NCBI GenBank assembly: GCA_050015355.1
Contig: JBEKBO010000051.1
Location: 1 to 28,864 of the forward strand
Origin: CAWBRT01 sp050015355
Lineage (GTDB): Bacteria; Acidobacteriota; Terriglobia; Terriglobales; Acidobacteriaceae
DNA: 28,864 bases
Direction of reading: 5' to 3'
A program made the translations under genes and the position numbers. How positions within the stretch are numbered: the first letter of the stretch is position 1; every line of letters starts with the position of its first letter. Positions 16,107-23,623 of this stretch are shown here, piece by piece. The notes beneath the pieces are model-generated. The model searched no databases. It was given only the letters and a program-made list of their open reading frames with translations, and was not told the origin of the DNA.

Positions 16107-17566
16107 CGGTCACATCCAGAGTATGAAAGGTTGAAGCTCTTGTTGATCAGGGGGAAGTCGGCGATGATGTTGCCGGGCATGGCGAGCGGCAGCGCAGGCC
16201 AGTTCTGGAACGACGGCGATTTGATGTGGCATCGCCGAACGTAACCGTCGTGCACGCGAATCCAGTAGAGCAGCTCGCCGCGCGGCGACTCGACAGCGGA
16301 GAATCCTTCGGCGCTGCCTTCGCTGGGCACCGAAGTCGCGATCGCACCAGCCGGCATGCTCTCGAGCGTCTCGGCGATCAGGCGGGCCGAAATGGCGGTC
16401 TCGTCGATGCGGATGCGTGCGCGGGCCAGCACATCGCCCTGGTGATAGTGCGGAACCTCCAGGGAAAGCGCGCGATACCGGCCATAAGGGTGATCGCGGC
16501 GAACATCCAGTCTGACGCCGCTTGCCCGCGCCACCGGGCCGACCACTCCCAGTGAGCGCGCCAGCTCGCGTTTCAAGATGCCCGTTGACTCGAAGCGGTT
16601 CTGCACCGAAGGCGTGTCAAGAATGATCCGCGCCAATTCGGCGAAGTCGCGCGCCGCGCCGGCGATGCTGCCGCCGAGCGCATGCGCATCTTCAGGCGCC
16701 AAATCACGCTTGACGCCGCCCGGCAGCGCCAGGCCCCGCCAGCAACGCGTTCCGAAGAAGCGGGCGGAGGTCTGTAGCAGCAGTTCCTTGAGACGTGCTG
16801 TATACGCCGCTGGGACGGCAAAGGCCACGTCACCGCACAACGCGCCGACATCGGCGATATGCGCCAGCATGCGTTCCAACTCGAGGCCGATGAGCCGCAA
16901 TGCCCTTCCCCGCGGCGGAACCGACACACCGAAGGCATTTTCGACGGCTTGGCAATAGGCAACCGCGTGGGCAAAGCAGTTGTCGCCCGACACCGACTCG
17001 GCCACCATCGATCCGCGCATCACCGGCGTGCCCTCAAACAGCGCCTCTGTGCCTTTATGGGTGTAGAAATGCCGCAACTCGAGGTGAAGCACGGTATCGC
17101 CGACAACGCTGAACCGAAAATGTCCGGGCTCGATGATGCCCGCATGCACCGGTCCCACCGGCACCTCGCACACACCTTCCCCTTTAACCTTCAAAAAACG
17201 ATATTCGCCGCCAGATGACATTGCGTGGCCGGGGCGCGGGTGAATGCCGGCGGGCCAACCTTCATGAAACACAAGCGGCTGCAGGTTGGGATGACCACTA
17301 ATGTCGACACCGTACAGATCGTGCAGTTCGCGCTCATACCAGGCGGCCGCGGCCGTGGTGCGCGTTGCCGACGGAATCGCTCCCTCCACCGCCGCGCTGA
17401 ACTGCCGGTATTCCCGGTTGTCCACGTCGATAATGTAATGCACATGCCGGGCGCCATTCCCGTCGATGCTGCCGAAAATCGAGACCAGACGGGAATTGCC
17501 GGCATCCAGCAGCGACAGCGCTTCGCTCACGCCGGCTGCGGTTCTGGAGCGGCCGGATGCGTTCAT
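16103..17566 (-). CDS. hyfG: Hyf/Hyc-type large subunit homologue lacking all NiFe ligands (Ehr-like)
   Basis: A 487-aa homologue of HyfG/HycE, combining an N-terminal NuoC-like domain (about 15-110, with WYERELHDLYGVDISGHPNL) and a NuoD-like domain (about 130-487, with GPVHAGIIEPGHFRF and LRHFYTHKGTEALFEG). In active NiFe hydrogenases the centre is held by an N-terminal CGIC and a C-terminal DPCxxC. Here the equivalents are SVSGDNCFAH (191-200) and SFNLSYSGCDR (477-487): both cysteines of each pair are replaced, while single cysteines appear at shifted positions (197, 485). The chain ends at the Asp-Arg where a hydrogenase pre-protein would start its cleavable tail. The ATG at 17566 overlaps the upstream stop codon (ATGA); an open frame to 17656 is unsupported. 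It should dock to the membrane arm, but the chemistry is unknown. Confidence 0.88.
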   Translation of the reverse strand: MNASGRSRTAAGVSEALSLLDAGNSRLVSIFGSIDGNGARHVHYIIDVDNREYRQFSAAVEGAIPSATRTTAAAAWYERELHDLYGVDISGHPNLQPLVFHEGWPAGIHPRPGHAMSSGGEYRFLKVKGEGVCEVPVGPVHAGIIEPGHFRFSVVGDTVLHLELRHFYTHKGTEALFEGTPVMRGSMVAESVSGDNCFAHAVAYCQAVENAFGVSVPPRGRALRLIGLELERMLAHIADVGALCGDVAFAVPAAYTARLKELLLQTSARFFGTRCWRGLALPGGVKRDLAPEDAHALGGSIAGAARDFAELARIILDTPSVQNRFESTGILKRELARSLGVVGPVARASGVRLDVRRDHPYGRYRALSLEVPHYHQGDVLARARIRIDETAISARLIAETLESMPAGAIATSVPSEGSAEGFSAVESPRGELLYWIRVHDGYVRRCHIKSPSFQNWPALPLAMPGNIIADFPLINKSFNLSYSGCDR

Positions 17567-19017
17567 TGCAGCACCGCCATTGCATTGCGCAGCACCGCCG
17601 TGAACGCGGCGGGGATACACAGTCCGAGGACCAACAAGCAAGCGCCGCACACGCACATTGCCGCAATTTCAGAAATCGGTGCCTTTGGCCTGGCCGATAA
17701 TTGTTTCGCTTCGCCGCTTAGCATGCGTTGACAGTGATAAAGCAGCGCCCCGAAGGCGATCGAAATCGCCGCCAGGATCAACGTCGCCACCAGGTAGCGG
17801 GCCTGCGTAAACGCCGATGTCAGGATGATGAATTCGCTGACGAACAGCCCAAAGGGCGGCATGCCGGCCACTGCCAGGCCGCCAGCGACCAGCACGGCAC
17901 TGGTGCAGGGCAACGCGCGCGTCATGCCCCGAATGCGGTCCATGCGCAGGGTTCCGAAGGCCTCGCGAATGTTGCCGGTGGTGAAGAACAGCAGCGTCTT
18001 GGCGAGCGAGTGATTGAAGGCATGCAGTAGCGCGCCGTAGAGCCCCAGCGTTCCGCCGAGGCCAACGCCGAGGGCGACGATTCCCATGTGCTCGATGCTG
18101 CTGTAGGCCAGCAGCCGTTTCAGGTCGCGCTGCACGATCATCAGGAACGCGGCGGTGAGTACGGATAGCCCGCCAAAGGCCAGCAGCAGGGTGTGGCTGA
18201 AGCCGTGGCCGATGGCTCGCGAGGTGATGGCCTCCACCCGCAGCAGAGCATACAGGGCACAGTTCAGCAGCGCGGCCGAGAGCAATGCGCTGATTGGCGA
18301 AGGCGCTTCGGCATGTGCGTCGGGTAGCCAACTGTGCATGGGCACGAAGCCGATCTTGGTGCCGTAACCTACGGCCACGAACACGAAGGCCAGTTTCAGC
18401 AGTTCACGTGCGGCACTCATCTGCGGCGCCGCGTCCATCAGCACAGCCCAATCCAGCGCCATCTCCGCCGGCACTCCGCCGCGAACGGCTGCCAGGTAGA
18501 GAGCGATCGTGCCGAACAGCGCGAAGGCAATTCCCACGGTACAGACGATCAGGTACTTCCAGCCCGCCTCGACCGCCCCCTGCGTGTTGTAAAAGCCGAC
18601 CAGCAGCGCCGACGCCAGCGTGGTGGCCTCGATGGCGATCCACATCATGCCCAGGTTTGCCGAAAGGTACACGGCCAACATGGTGAACAGGAACAGGAAC
18701 ACCAGCGCATAAAACCAGCGCGGCGAGGAGAAGCGGCCTTTGGGAACGTGACGCAGGTAGCCCACCGAATACGCCAGCACGAGCGCGAAGACGAGGGTGA
18801 GATTGATCAAGAAAAACGATGTGAGCCCGTCGCCGCGCAGGTACCGTCCCTCTTGCAGCACGCCGGCGGCACGGAGTTTCACCACGCAATTACCAAGCAG
18901 GGCAGCCTCAGTCACGCCGATGCCGAGCGCGACACGAACTGCCGTTCGGGGATTCTTAAATGCCAGCATCACGAGGGCGCCAAACAGCGGCAGTAGAAGT
19001 GGGAGCCATAGTGTCAT
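17563..19017 (-). CDS. hyfF: Hydrogenase-4 subunit F-like antiporter-type membrane subunit (NuoN/M/L family)
   Basis: A 484-aa integral membrane subunit related to the Mrp-antiporter-like subunits of complex I. Features include the conserved Glu130 (WIAIEATTLAS), Lys221 (GYGTKIGFVPMHSWLPDAH) and the broken-helix segment APSPISALLSAALLN, followed by LLAYSSIEHMGI. These residues form the ion-translocation path in the family, so pumping capacity looks intact. About 13-14 hydrophobic segments are visible. It starts with ATG 19017, 4 nt after the stop codon of the HyfE-like gene and with a GAGGGG-type ribosome binding site inside that gene's end. Its own end overlaps the large-subunit start. It resembles HyfF (rather than HyfB or HyfD) by size and by its position beside HyfE. 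Confidence 0.9.
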   Translation of the reverse strand: MTLWLPLLLPLFGALVMLAFKNPRTAVRVALGIGVTEAALLGNCVVKLRAAGVLQEGRYLRGDGLTSFFLINLTLVFALVLAYSVGYLRHVPKGRFSSPRWFYALVFLFLFTMLAVYLSANLGMMWIAIEATTLASALLVGFYNTQGAVEAGWKYLIVCTVGIAFALFGTIALYLAAVRGGVPAEMALDWAVLMDAAPQMSAARELLKLAFVFVAVGYGTKIGFVPMHSWLPDAHAEAPSPISALLSAALLNCALYALLRVEAITSRAIGHGFSHTLLLAFGGLSVLTAAFLMIVQRDLKRLLAYSSIEHMGIVALGVGLGGTLGLYGALLHAFNHSLAKTLLFFTTGNIREAFGTLRMDRIRGMTRALPCTSAVLVAGGLAVAGMPPFGLFVSEFIILTSAFTQARYLVATLILAAISIAFGALLYHCQRMLSGEAKQLSARPKAPISEIAAMCVCGACLLVLGLCIPAAFTAVLRNAMAVLQ

Positions 19018-19021
19018 GCGC

Positions 19022-19684
19022 TCAACCCCTCAGTCGCCGCAACTTGGAAACGTCCACGTGCTCGAAAGTATCGCGAATGCGAAACACAAATACCCCCAAT
19101 AACAACACACAAATCAGCAGGTCGAAGAAAATACCCATCTCGATCACCAGCGGCATGCCGAACGTGGTGGTCAGCGCCGCCAGGAAAATGCCGTTTTCCA
19201 GCACGAGCAATCCGATCACCTGCATCAACGCTTTTTTGCGGCTGACCATGAGAAACGCGCCGGTCAGCAGGACGGCCGTGGCGGCGGCCAGCATTTCGCC
19301 GTCCAGCGCGAGAGCGCGGACATAAGGCTGAACCACAAGGAAGGCCAGCAGGATGAGCCCAGCGGCGATGTAGACCGATTGCGCCGGCGTGGTGGAGGCG
19401 CTTACGCCTCCCGGCACGTTGAGACGCTTCCTGATGCCAAGCAGCGCATAGGGAATTGCCAGCACCTTCACGACGAAGACCATGGCGGCGACCACGTAGG
19501 CTTCACGGGAGTGATACACGAAAGCCGCTGCCAGGATCTGTGCGGTGATCACCGCGCACTGGACGCCGAACAGCATGATGCAGGTGGAAGTCCGCTTGGC
19601 AGCCGCCATCAACAGCACGGTTATAAACAGGAATACGGCCGAGGACGCCAGTGTCTTAGCCGCCGCAAATTCAACCAACCCCAT
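19022..19684 (-). CDS. hyfE: Hydrogenase-4 subunit E-like membrane protein (NuoK-related)
   Basis: A 220-aa membrane subunit with about six hydrophobic segments. The C-terminal half resembles NuoK/HyfE, including KKALMQVIGLLVLENGIFLA, which carries a conserved membrane glutamate. In complex I the homologous NuoK contributes to the ion path between NuoH and the antiporter subunits. The ATG at 19684 lies 3 nt after the HyfC-like stop, with GAGGTGAAGG immediately upstream as ribosome binding site. It sits between the HyfC- and HyfF-like genes, the same relative order as in E. coli hyf apart from the absence of hyfD. Family assignment is good; the sequence is typical in length (E. coli HyfE is about 216 aa). 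Confidence 0.88.
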   Translation of the reverse strand: MGLVEFAAAKTLASSAVFLFITVLLMAAAKRTSTCIMLFGVQCAVITAQILAAAFVYHSREAYVVAAMVFVVKVLAIPYALLGIRKRLNVPGGVSASTTPAQSVYIAAGLILLAFLVVQPYVRALALDGEMLAAATAVLLTGAFLMVSRKKALMQVIGLLVLENGIFLAALTTTFGMPLVIEMGIFFDLLICVLLLGVFVFRIRDTFEHVDVSKLRRLRG

Positions 19685-19687
19685 CCT

Positions 19688-20626
19688 TCACCTCTTCAGC
19701 GCAGTGAATACCACAGCCAGGATCGACAATGCACATGCCACCCCCAGGAAATCCGGCACCAGGTACATGCGGAGCTTGGCGACGCTGCTTTCCAGCACGG
19801 CCAATAGAACCGCCAGCAACACCATCTTGAGCGCGTACGCCGCCAGTGCAATCGCCAGCCCGTGAAGAGAAGTGGCCGGCGCGATGCCCCAGGGCATGAA
19901 GACAGCGACGAGCAGCGACAGCATGAGGTTCAGTTTTATGGCGTTCGCCCACTCGATCAACGCCAGGCTCGGGCCGGAATACTCGAGCACCATGGCTTCA
20001 TGGATCATCGTGAGTTCCAGGTGCGTGGTTGGATTGTCGATTGGAACCCGCCCGGTTTCGGCGATGGCGACCAGGGTGAAGGCAACGAACGCCAGCGCAT
20101 GTACCGGCGAAAGATGAAAGAACGGCTGGCCGCTCGACCAGCGCACAATTCCCGCCACACTCGTGCTGTGCGCCACGATCGAAACCGCAACCAGCGCAAG
20201 CAGAAGCGGCGCCTCCGCCAGCGTTGAAACCAGCGCTTCGCGGCTCGCTCCCATGCCGCCGAACGAGCTGCCGCCATCCATGGCTCCCAGAATCAGGAAG
20301 AACCTCGCCAGCGCCAGCAAATACACCAGTACGATGAAATCGCCGGCCGTGCCCAGCAGCGCGAAGCCGTGCAGCGTGGGGACAAATGCAGCCGCCGCCA
20401 CCGTCGCGGCAAACAGAATCATCGGAGACAGGCGGAACAGCGGAGAAGCGGTGGCGGAAATCAGGTCTTCTTTGCTGAACAGCTTGCGCAGGTCGGCATA
20501 AGGACGCCACACGCTTGCACCGCGCCGATTCTGAATGCGCGCTTTGATGCGCCCAACCAGTCCGCGCAGTAGCGGTGCCGTACCAACCAGTATCAGCACC
20601 TGCAAAAAGTCGATCGCAAATGTCAT
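19688..20626 (-). CDS. hyfC: Hydrogenase-4 subunit C-like membrane anchor (NuoH-related)
   Basis: A 312-aa membrane subunit homologous to NuoH/HycD/HyfC, the piece that links the hydrophilic module to the ion-pumping arm. Conserved cytoplasmic-loop features include RIKARIQNRRGASVWRPYAD and LRKLFSKEDL (residues about 26-56), and later IHEAMVLEYSGPSLALIEWA, the group-4 hydrogenase version of the NuoH loop with conserved Glu. Eight or so membrane segments are visible. Its ATG (20626) overlaps the HyfB-like stop codon as ATGA. The conserved loops argue that the hydrophilic large and small subunits still dock normally. Confidence 0.9.
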   Translation of the reverse strand: MTFAIDFLQVLILVGTAPLLRGLVGRIKARIQNRRGASVWRPYADLRKLFSKEDLISATASPLFRLSPMILFAATVAAAAFVPTLHGFALLGTAGDFIVLVYLLALARFFLILGAMDGGSSFGGMGASREALVSTLAEAPLLLALVAVSIVAHSTSVAGIVRWSSGQPFFHLSPVHALAFVAFTLVAIAETGRVPIDNPTTHLELTMIHEAMVLEYSGPSLALIEWANAIKLNLMLSLLVAVFMPWGIAPATSLHGLAIALAAYALKMVLLAVLLAVLESSVAKLRMYLVPDFLGVACALSILAVVFTALKR

Positions 20627-22593
20627 GCAAACCTCATGAAGACCAGCAGGGCAACCAGTGCCAGAAACATGTAAAGCAGGTACACCTGGATATTTCCCGT
20701 CTGCAACCGCCTGAGTCGATTGGCCGCGGCGACGATTCCGTCCAGCGCTGGACGGTAGAGCGACCGCTCGAATGACGTCGTGCGCACCGAGCTATAAGAA
20801 ATCGAGGCCGGAAAGCATGGCTGGTCAACCGGCAAAATTTCAACCGTGCGGTCGGGCTTGTAAGCCTGTGAGAACACCTGGCGCAGCGGCTTGGAAAAGG
20901 ACGTGGACGTGTATTGCATCCGGCTGTCGAGTCCCGGCAGTCCGCAGGCCCAGGTGGGCGTGGTGCGCGAAACGCGGCGTACCAACATGGTCGCGAACAC
21001 AACGCCAACCACCACAACCGCAAGCCAAGGGATCACCCGCGTAATCGACATCGCCGATGTCGGCAGCGTAGCGCCGGGGAGCAGTTGCTGAACCACCCCA
21101 CTCAACGGCCACAACACGATGCCGGGCGCAATGCCGATGATGATGCAGGCCGCGGCCAACATCACCATCCCGGCTTGCATGCTCCGTGAAACTTCGCGCG
21201 CGTCTTCGGCCTCCCTGCTGCGCGGCCGGCCCAGAAATGCGACCCCATAAACTTTGGCAAAGCACGCGGCTGCCAATCCGCCGATGAGCGCCAGCACGCC
21301 TGCCATCAAGGGCAGAACAATTGCCGGCGAGAGACTGGCAAGGGTTGCGCCAGCCACGAAACTGCGAAACGTGAGCCACTCGCTGACGAACCCATTGAAC
21401 AACGGCAAGCCGACAATCGAGCAACAGGCGACAAGAAAGACGCTTCCGGTCACGCGCATGCGGTTGAATAATCCGCCAAGCTCTTCGATATCGACCGTGT
21501 GCGTAGCGTCTGCGATGGCGCCGGCGCCCAGGAACAGCAGGCTCTTAAACAGCGCATGGTTGAGCGAGTGCAGCAGTGCGCCCATGAGCGCCACCGCGGC
21601 CCACGGCAGGGCATGGTGTGCCGTGAAGATCATCGACGCACCCAAACCCAGATAGATAATGCCGATGTTCTCCACGCTGTGGTATGCGAGCAGGCGCTTC
21701 AGATCGTGCTCGGCAATGGCGTACAGCACGCCCAGAACACCTGAGACGGCGCCGGCCGCCAGCACCAGATATCCCCACCAGCTCGGTCCGCCTCCCATGA
21801 GGTCGAATACCAGGCGCACAAATCCGTAGATGGCCGTCTTTAACATGACGCCCGACATCAGCGCCGAAACCGGGCTGGGCGCAATGGGATGAGCCTTCGG
21901 AAGCCACAGATGCAGAGGGACGATGCCTGCCTTGGTTCCAAATCCGATGAAGGCGAGCAGGAAGATGGCGTTGCGGGCGCTTGCCGATAGCACGGGCGAC
22001 GCCGCGCGCATGGAAGCAAAATCGAGATTCGCCGAGTGCGGGAGGAAGACAAAGAACGAGGCAGCGACGGCAGCCGCGCCCGCATGCATCATCAGCAGAT
22101 AGGTAAAGATGTGCTGGCGCCGCTGGCCGCCATCTCCGTCGATCAGGATGAGGCCCGCCGAGAACAGTGTCATCAGCTCCCACCCGAACAGAAAGGCGAA
22201 GGCCGTGGCAGCGGTGGCCACCACGATCATCGAAAGCAGGAACAGCGGCAGCAAAGCCCACAGCCAATCCCGGCGCCGTCCGCTGTAGTGGCGCTCCACG
22301 TACCCCGCCGAAAACAGCGCGACTGGCGCGCCGGCCAGGCAGATCAACAGCAGAAAGTAGGCGCTCAACCGGTCACTGCCGAGCACGAAAGGAAGCGGCG
22401 TCAGGCTTGAGAGGTCTAGGCGAACATGGCCACCTTGGCCGAGGCTTAAAATCGCGGCAAGCGCTCCCGCCACGAGTGCGCCAAACAGTACCAGCGCCGG
22501 TAGCAAACGCGCTTTTTTCCCTCGCACGGCGAAGACCGCCACGGGGAGAACAAGTAATACTGACAAAACCAACTTGAACAGAATTTCAATCAT
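20623..22593 (-). CDS. hyfB: Hydrogenase-4 subunit B-like antiporter-type membrane subunit (NuoL/M family)
   Basis: First gene of the operon, a 656-aa polytopic membrane protein close to the usual length of HyfB (about 670 aa). It carries the ion-pumping signature residues: Glu139 (LFGWELMTLFSAG), Lys221 (GFGTKAGIVPLHLWLPKAHP) and Lys252 (SGVMLKTAIYGFVR), followed by LLAYHSVENIGIIYLGLG. The C-terminal part extends past the core, ending in a membrane helix (YLLYMFLALVALLVFM). The start at ATG 22593 has only a weak ribosome binding site. Upstream lie about 470 bp of palindromic direct repeats and then an ArsR-type regulator gene in the same orientation. Together with the HyfF-like subunit it gives two antiporter-like pumps; a HyfD equivalent is missing. 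Confidence 0.9.
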   Translation of the reverse strand: MIEILFKLVLSVLLVLPVAVFAVRGKKARLLPALVLFGALVAGALAAILSLGQGGHVRLDLSSLTPLPFVLGSDRLSAYFLLLICLAGAPVALFSAGYVERHYSGRRRDWLWALLPLFLLSMIVVATAATAFAFLFGWELMTLFSAGLILIDGDGGQRRQHIFTYLLMMHAGAAAVAASFFVFLPHSANLDFASMRAASPVLSASARNAIFLLAFIGFGTKAGIVPLHLWLPKAHPIAPSPVSALMSGVMLKTAIYGFVRLVFDLMGGGPSWWGYLVLAAGAVSGVLGVLYAIAEHDLKRLLAYHSVENIGIIYLGLGASMIFTAHHALPWAAVALMGALLHSLNHALFKSLLFLGAGAIADATHTVDIEELGGLFNRMRVTGSVFLVACCSIVGLPLFNGFVSEWLTFRSFVAGATLASLSPAIVLPLMAGVLALIGGLAAACFAKVYGVAFLGRPRSREAEDAREVSRSMQAGMVMLAAACIIIGIAPGIVLWPLSGVVQQLLPGATLPTSAMSITRVIPWLAVVVVGVVFATMLVRRVSRTTPTWACGLPGLDSRMQYTSTSFSKPLRQVFSQAYKPDRTVEILPVDQPCFPASISYSSVRTTSFERSLYRPALDGIVAAANRLRRLQTGNIQVYLLYMFLALVALLVFMRFA

Positions 22594-22640
22594 TAAATGT
22601 CTTGGCCTGCCATATCGACAAACTCTGTGTTTTCATCTGG

Positions 22641-22786
22641 TGCCCCACGTTCGCCCGTTTTTGGCTAACGTGGGGTAGTTCTCGTCACGCAAATAGCGCG
22701 CATCTAGCCTGGTCTGTACCCCACGTTCGCCGTCTGGTCTGGTGGCCCACATTTGCCCGTAGTTGGCTAATGTGGGGTAATTTCGC
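22641..22786. repeat. Palindrome-containing direct repeat, copy 1
   Basis: A unit of about 145 bp repeated almost exactly at 22899-23044. It contains a hairpin CCCCACGTT (22643-22651) / AACGTGGGG (22667-22675) and a second one CCCACATT (22746-22753) / AATGTGGG (22769-22776), plus a third CCCCACGTT at 22719. The same CCCCACGTTCGCCCG...GGCTAACGTGGGG core occurs again at 23474-23540. This looks like a family of dispersed palindromic elements, not a gene. It occupies the promoter region of the hydrogenase-like operon. Confidence 0.8.
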
Positions 22787-22843
22787 TTTTTTCCCGGCGT
22801 TGGGGCTCACCCTTTCTGAATCAAAGCAATCTCGGGGTGCCCT

Positions 22844-22873
22844 ACCCTTGCGCCGTGATTTTCGGCGCAGGGT
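22844..22873. repeat. Hairpin between the two direct repeat copies
   Basis: ACCCTTGCGCCG (22844-22855) pairs with CGGCGCAGGGT (22863-22873), with one bulged base and a 7-nt loop. It is not followed by a T tract on the plus strand. It probably belongs to the same palindromic element cluster; termination of the regulator transcript (minus strand) is possible but not shown. Confidence 0.5.
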
Positions 22874-22898
22874 GGGGCTTTTAGCTTTGCCCAGCGGG

Positions 22899-23044
22899 TG
22901 CCCCACGTTCCGCCCGCTTTTGGCTAACGTGGGGTAGTTCTCGTCACGCAAATAGCGCGCATCTAGCCTGGTCTGTACCCCACGTTCGCCGTCTGGTCTG
23001 GTGGCCCACATTTGCCCGTAGTTGGCTAACGTGGGGTAGTTCCG
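22899..23044. repeat. Palindrome-containing direct repeat, copy 2
   Basis: Near-identical to the unit at 22641-22786, with a few substitutions (for example CGTTCCGCCCGC in place of CGTTCGCCCGT, and GGCTAACGTGGGG in place of GGCTAATGTGGGG at the end). Hairpin arms are CCCCACGTT (22901-22909) and AACGTGGGG (22926-22934). It lies directly downstream of the ArsR-type gene and could end its transcript. Confidence 0.8.
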
Positions 23045-23062
23045 CTGAGGACGAAAAGAGTT

Positions 23063-23395
23063 TCACTTTTCGCCCGTCGGACCTAATTGCGCCAGAAGGT
23101 CCCTGACATCAATAAGCTGGTTGTTAAAGATCCGCCTGGCCACGTCCAGCAGACGAAAAATCTCCGGGTCCCGCACCGAGTAATAAACGTTCTGGCCCTC
23201 TTTCCGGCCGCCCACAATGTTGCTTTTCCGGAGAACCGAGAGCTGCTGAGACAACGTGGTCTGCTCGACGTTCAGACGGGCGCTGAGTTCGTTGACCCCA
23301 ACCTCGCCGCCGCGCAATGAGTCCAAGACCCGCACCCGCAAAGGATGTGACAGGGCTTTGAAGAACTCAGCCGTAAAGTGCGAAAGTTCCGGCAT
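23063..23395 (-). CDS. ArsR-family winged-helix transcriptional regulator
   Basis: A 110-aa DNA-binding protein. It shows the family start FFKALSHPLRVRVLDSL, the recognition helix region VNELSARLNVEQTTLSQQLSVLRKSNIV and the wing GRKEGQNVYYSV. The metal-binding ELCVCD motif of ArsR/SmtB sensors is absent and no cysteines are present, so it probably senses something other than a thiol-bound metal, or acts by another route. The start is ATG 23395. The 10-bp palindrome TATAGCTATA begins 1-2 nt upstream of it, which suggests autoregulation. It lies upstream of, and on the same strand as, the hydrogenase-like operon, separated by repeats, so it is a candidate regulator of that operon (inference from position). 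Confidence 0.87.
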   Translation of the reverse strand: MPELSHFTAEFFKALSHPLRVRVLDSLRGGEVGVNELSARLNVEQTTLSQQLSVLRKSNIVGGRKEGQNVYYSVRDPEIFRLLDVARRIFNNQLIDVRDLLAQLGPTGEK

Positions 23396-23396
23396 A

Positions 23397-23406
23397 TATA
23401 GCTATA
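23397..23406. promoter_or_regulatory. Palindrome at the ArsR-type gene start, candidate operator
   Basis: TATAGCTATA is a perfect 10-bp palindrome directly adjoining the start codon, inside an AT-rich stretch (23394-23430) in an otherwise GC-rich region. On the minus strand a TTGACG hexamer lies upstream (about 23433-23428), a possible -35 element. ArsR-type repressors commonly bind AT-rich palindromes overlapping their own promoters, so this fits an autoregulatory site. Confidence 0.4.
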
Positions 23407-23473
23407 AATCTTTGCATATATCGATCTTTACGTCAATCGAGCAGCCCTGAAAGGCATTTTCTTTATGGCGGTG

Positions 23474-23540
23474 CCCCACGTTCGCCCGTCGGGGTCCCCG
23501 GCGAGCACCGCTCGCTGGGGTGATTGGGGCTAACGTGGGG
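23474..23540. repeat. Third copy of the CCCCACGTT/AACGTGGGG palindromic element
   Basis: The arms CCCCACGTT (23474-23482) and AACGTGGGG (23532-23540) enclose a different, longer loop that itself contains small hairpins (GGGGTCCCC and GCGAGCaccGCTCGC). The flanks match the other two copies (TTCGCCCGT, GGGGCTAACGTGGGGTAGTTC). It sits between the ArsR-type gene and the 3' end of the hydrolase gene at 23624, where it could act as a terminator for the hydrolase transcript. Confidence 0.7.
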
Positions 23541-23623
23541 TAGTTCCTTCGGGTGTCATCCCCCGCAATTCGCACCGAATGGGGCTCGGCAAAAAAGAAC
23601 TGTGTTGCCGCTGCTGCGCGCGG

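Noticed and set aside
15294..16244. Long plus-strand frame opposite the small subunit gene
   Set aside because: Opposite strand of a gene with conserved cysteine motifs; no motif of its own.
22594..23062. CRISPR-like array
   Set aside because: Only two long direct repeats with internal palindromes and no regular short repeats or unique spacers.
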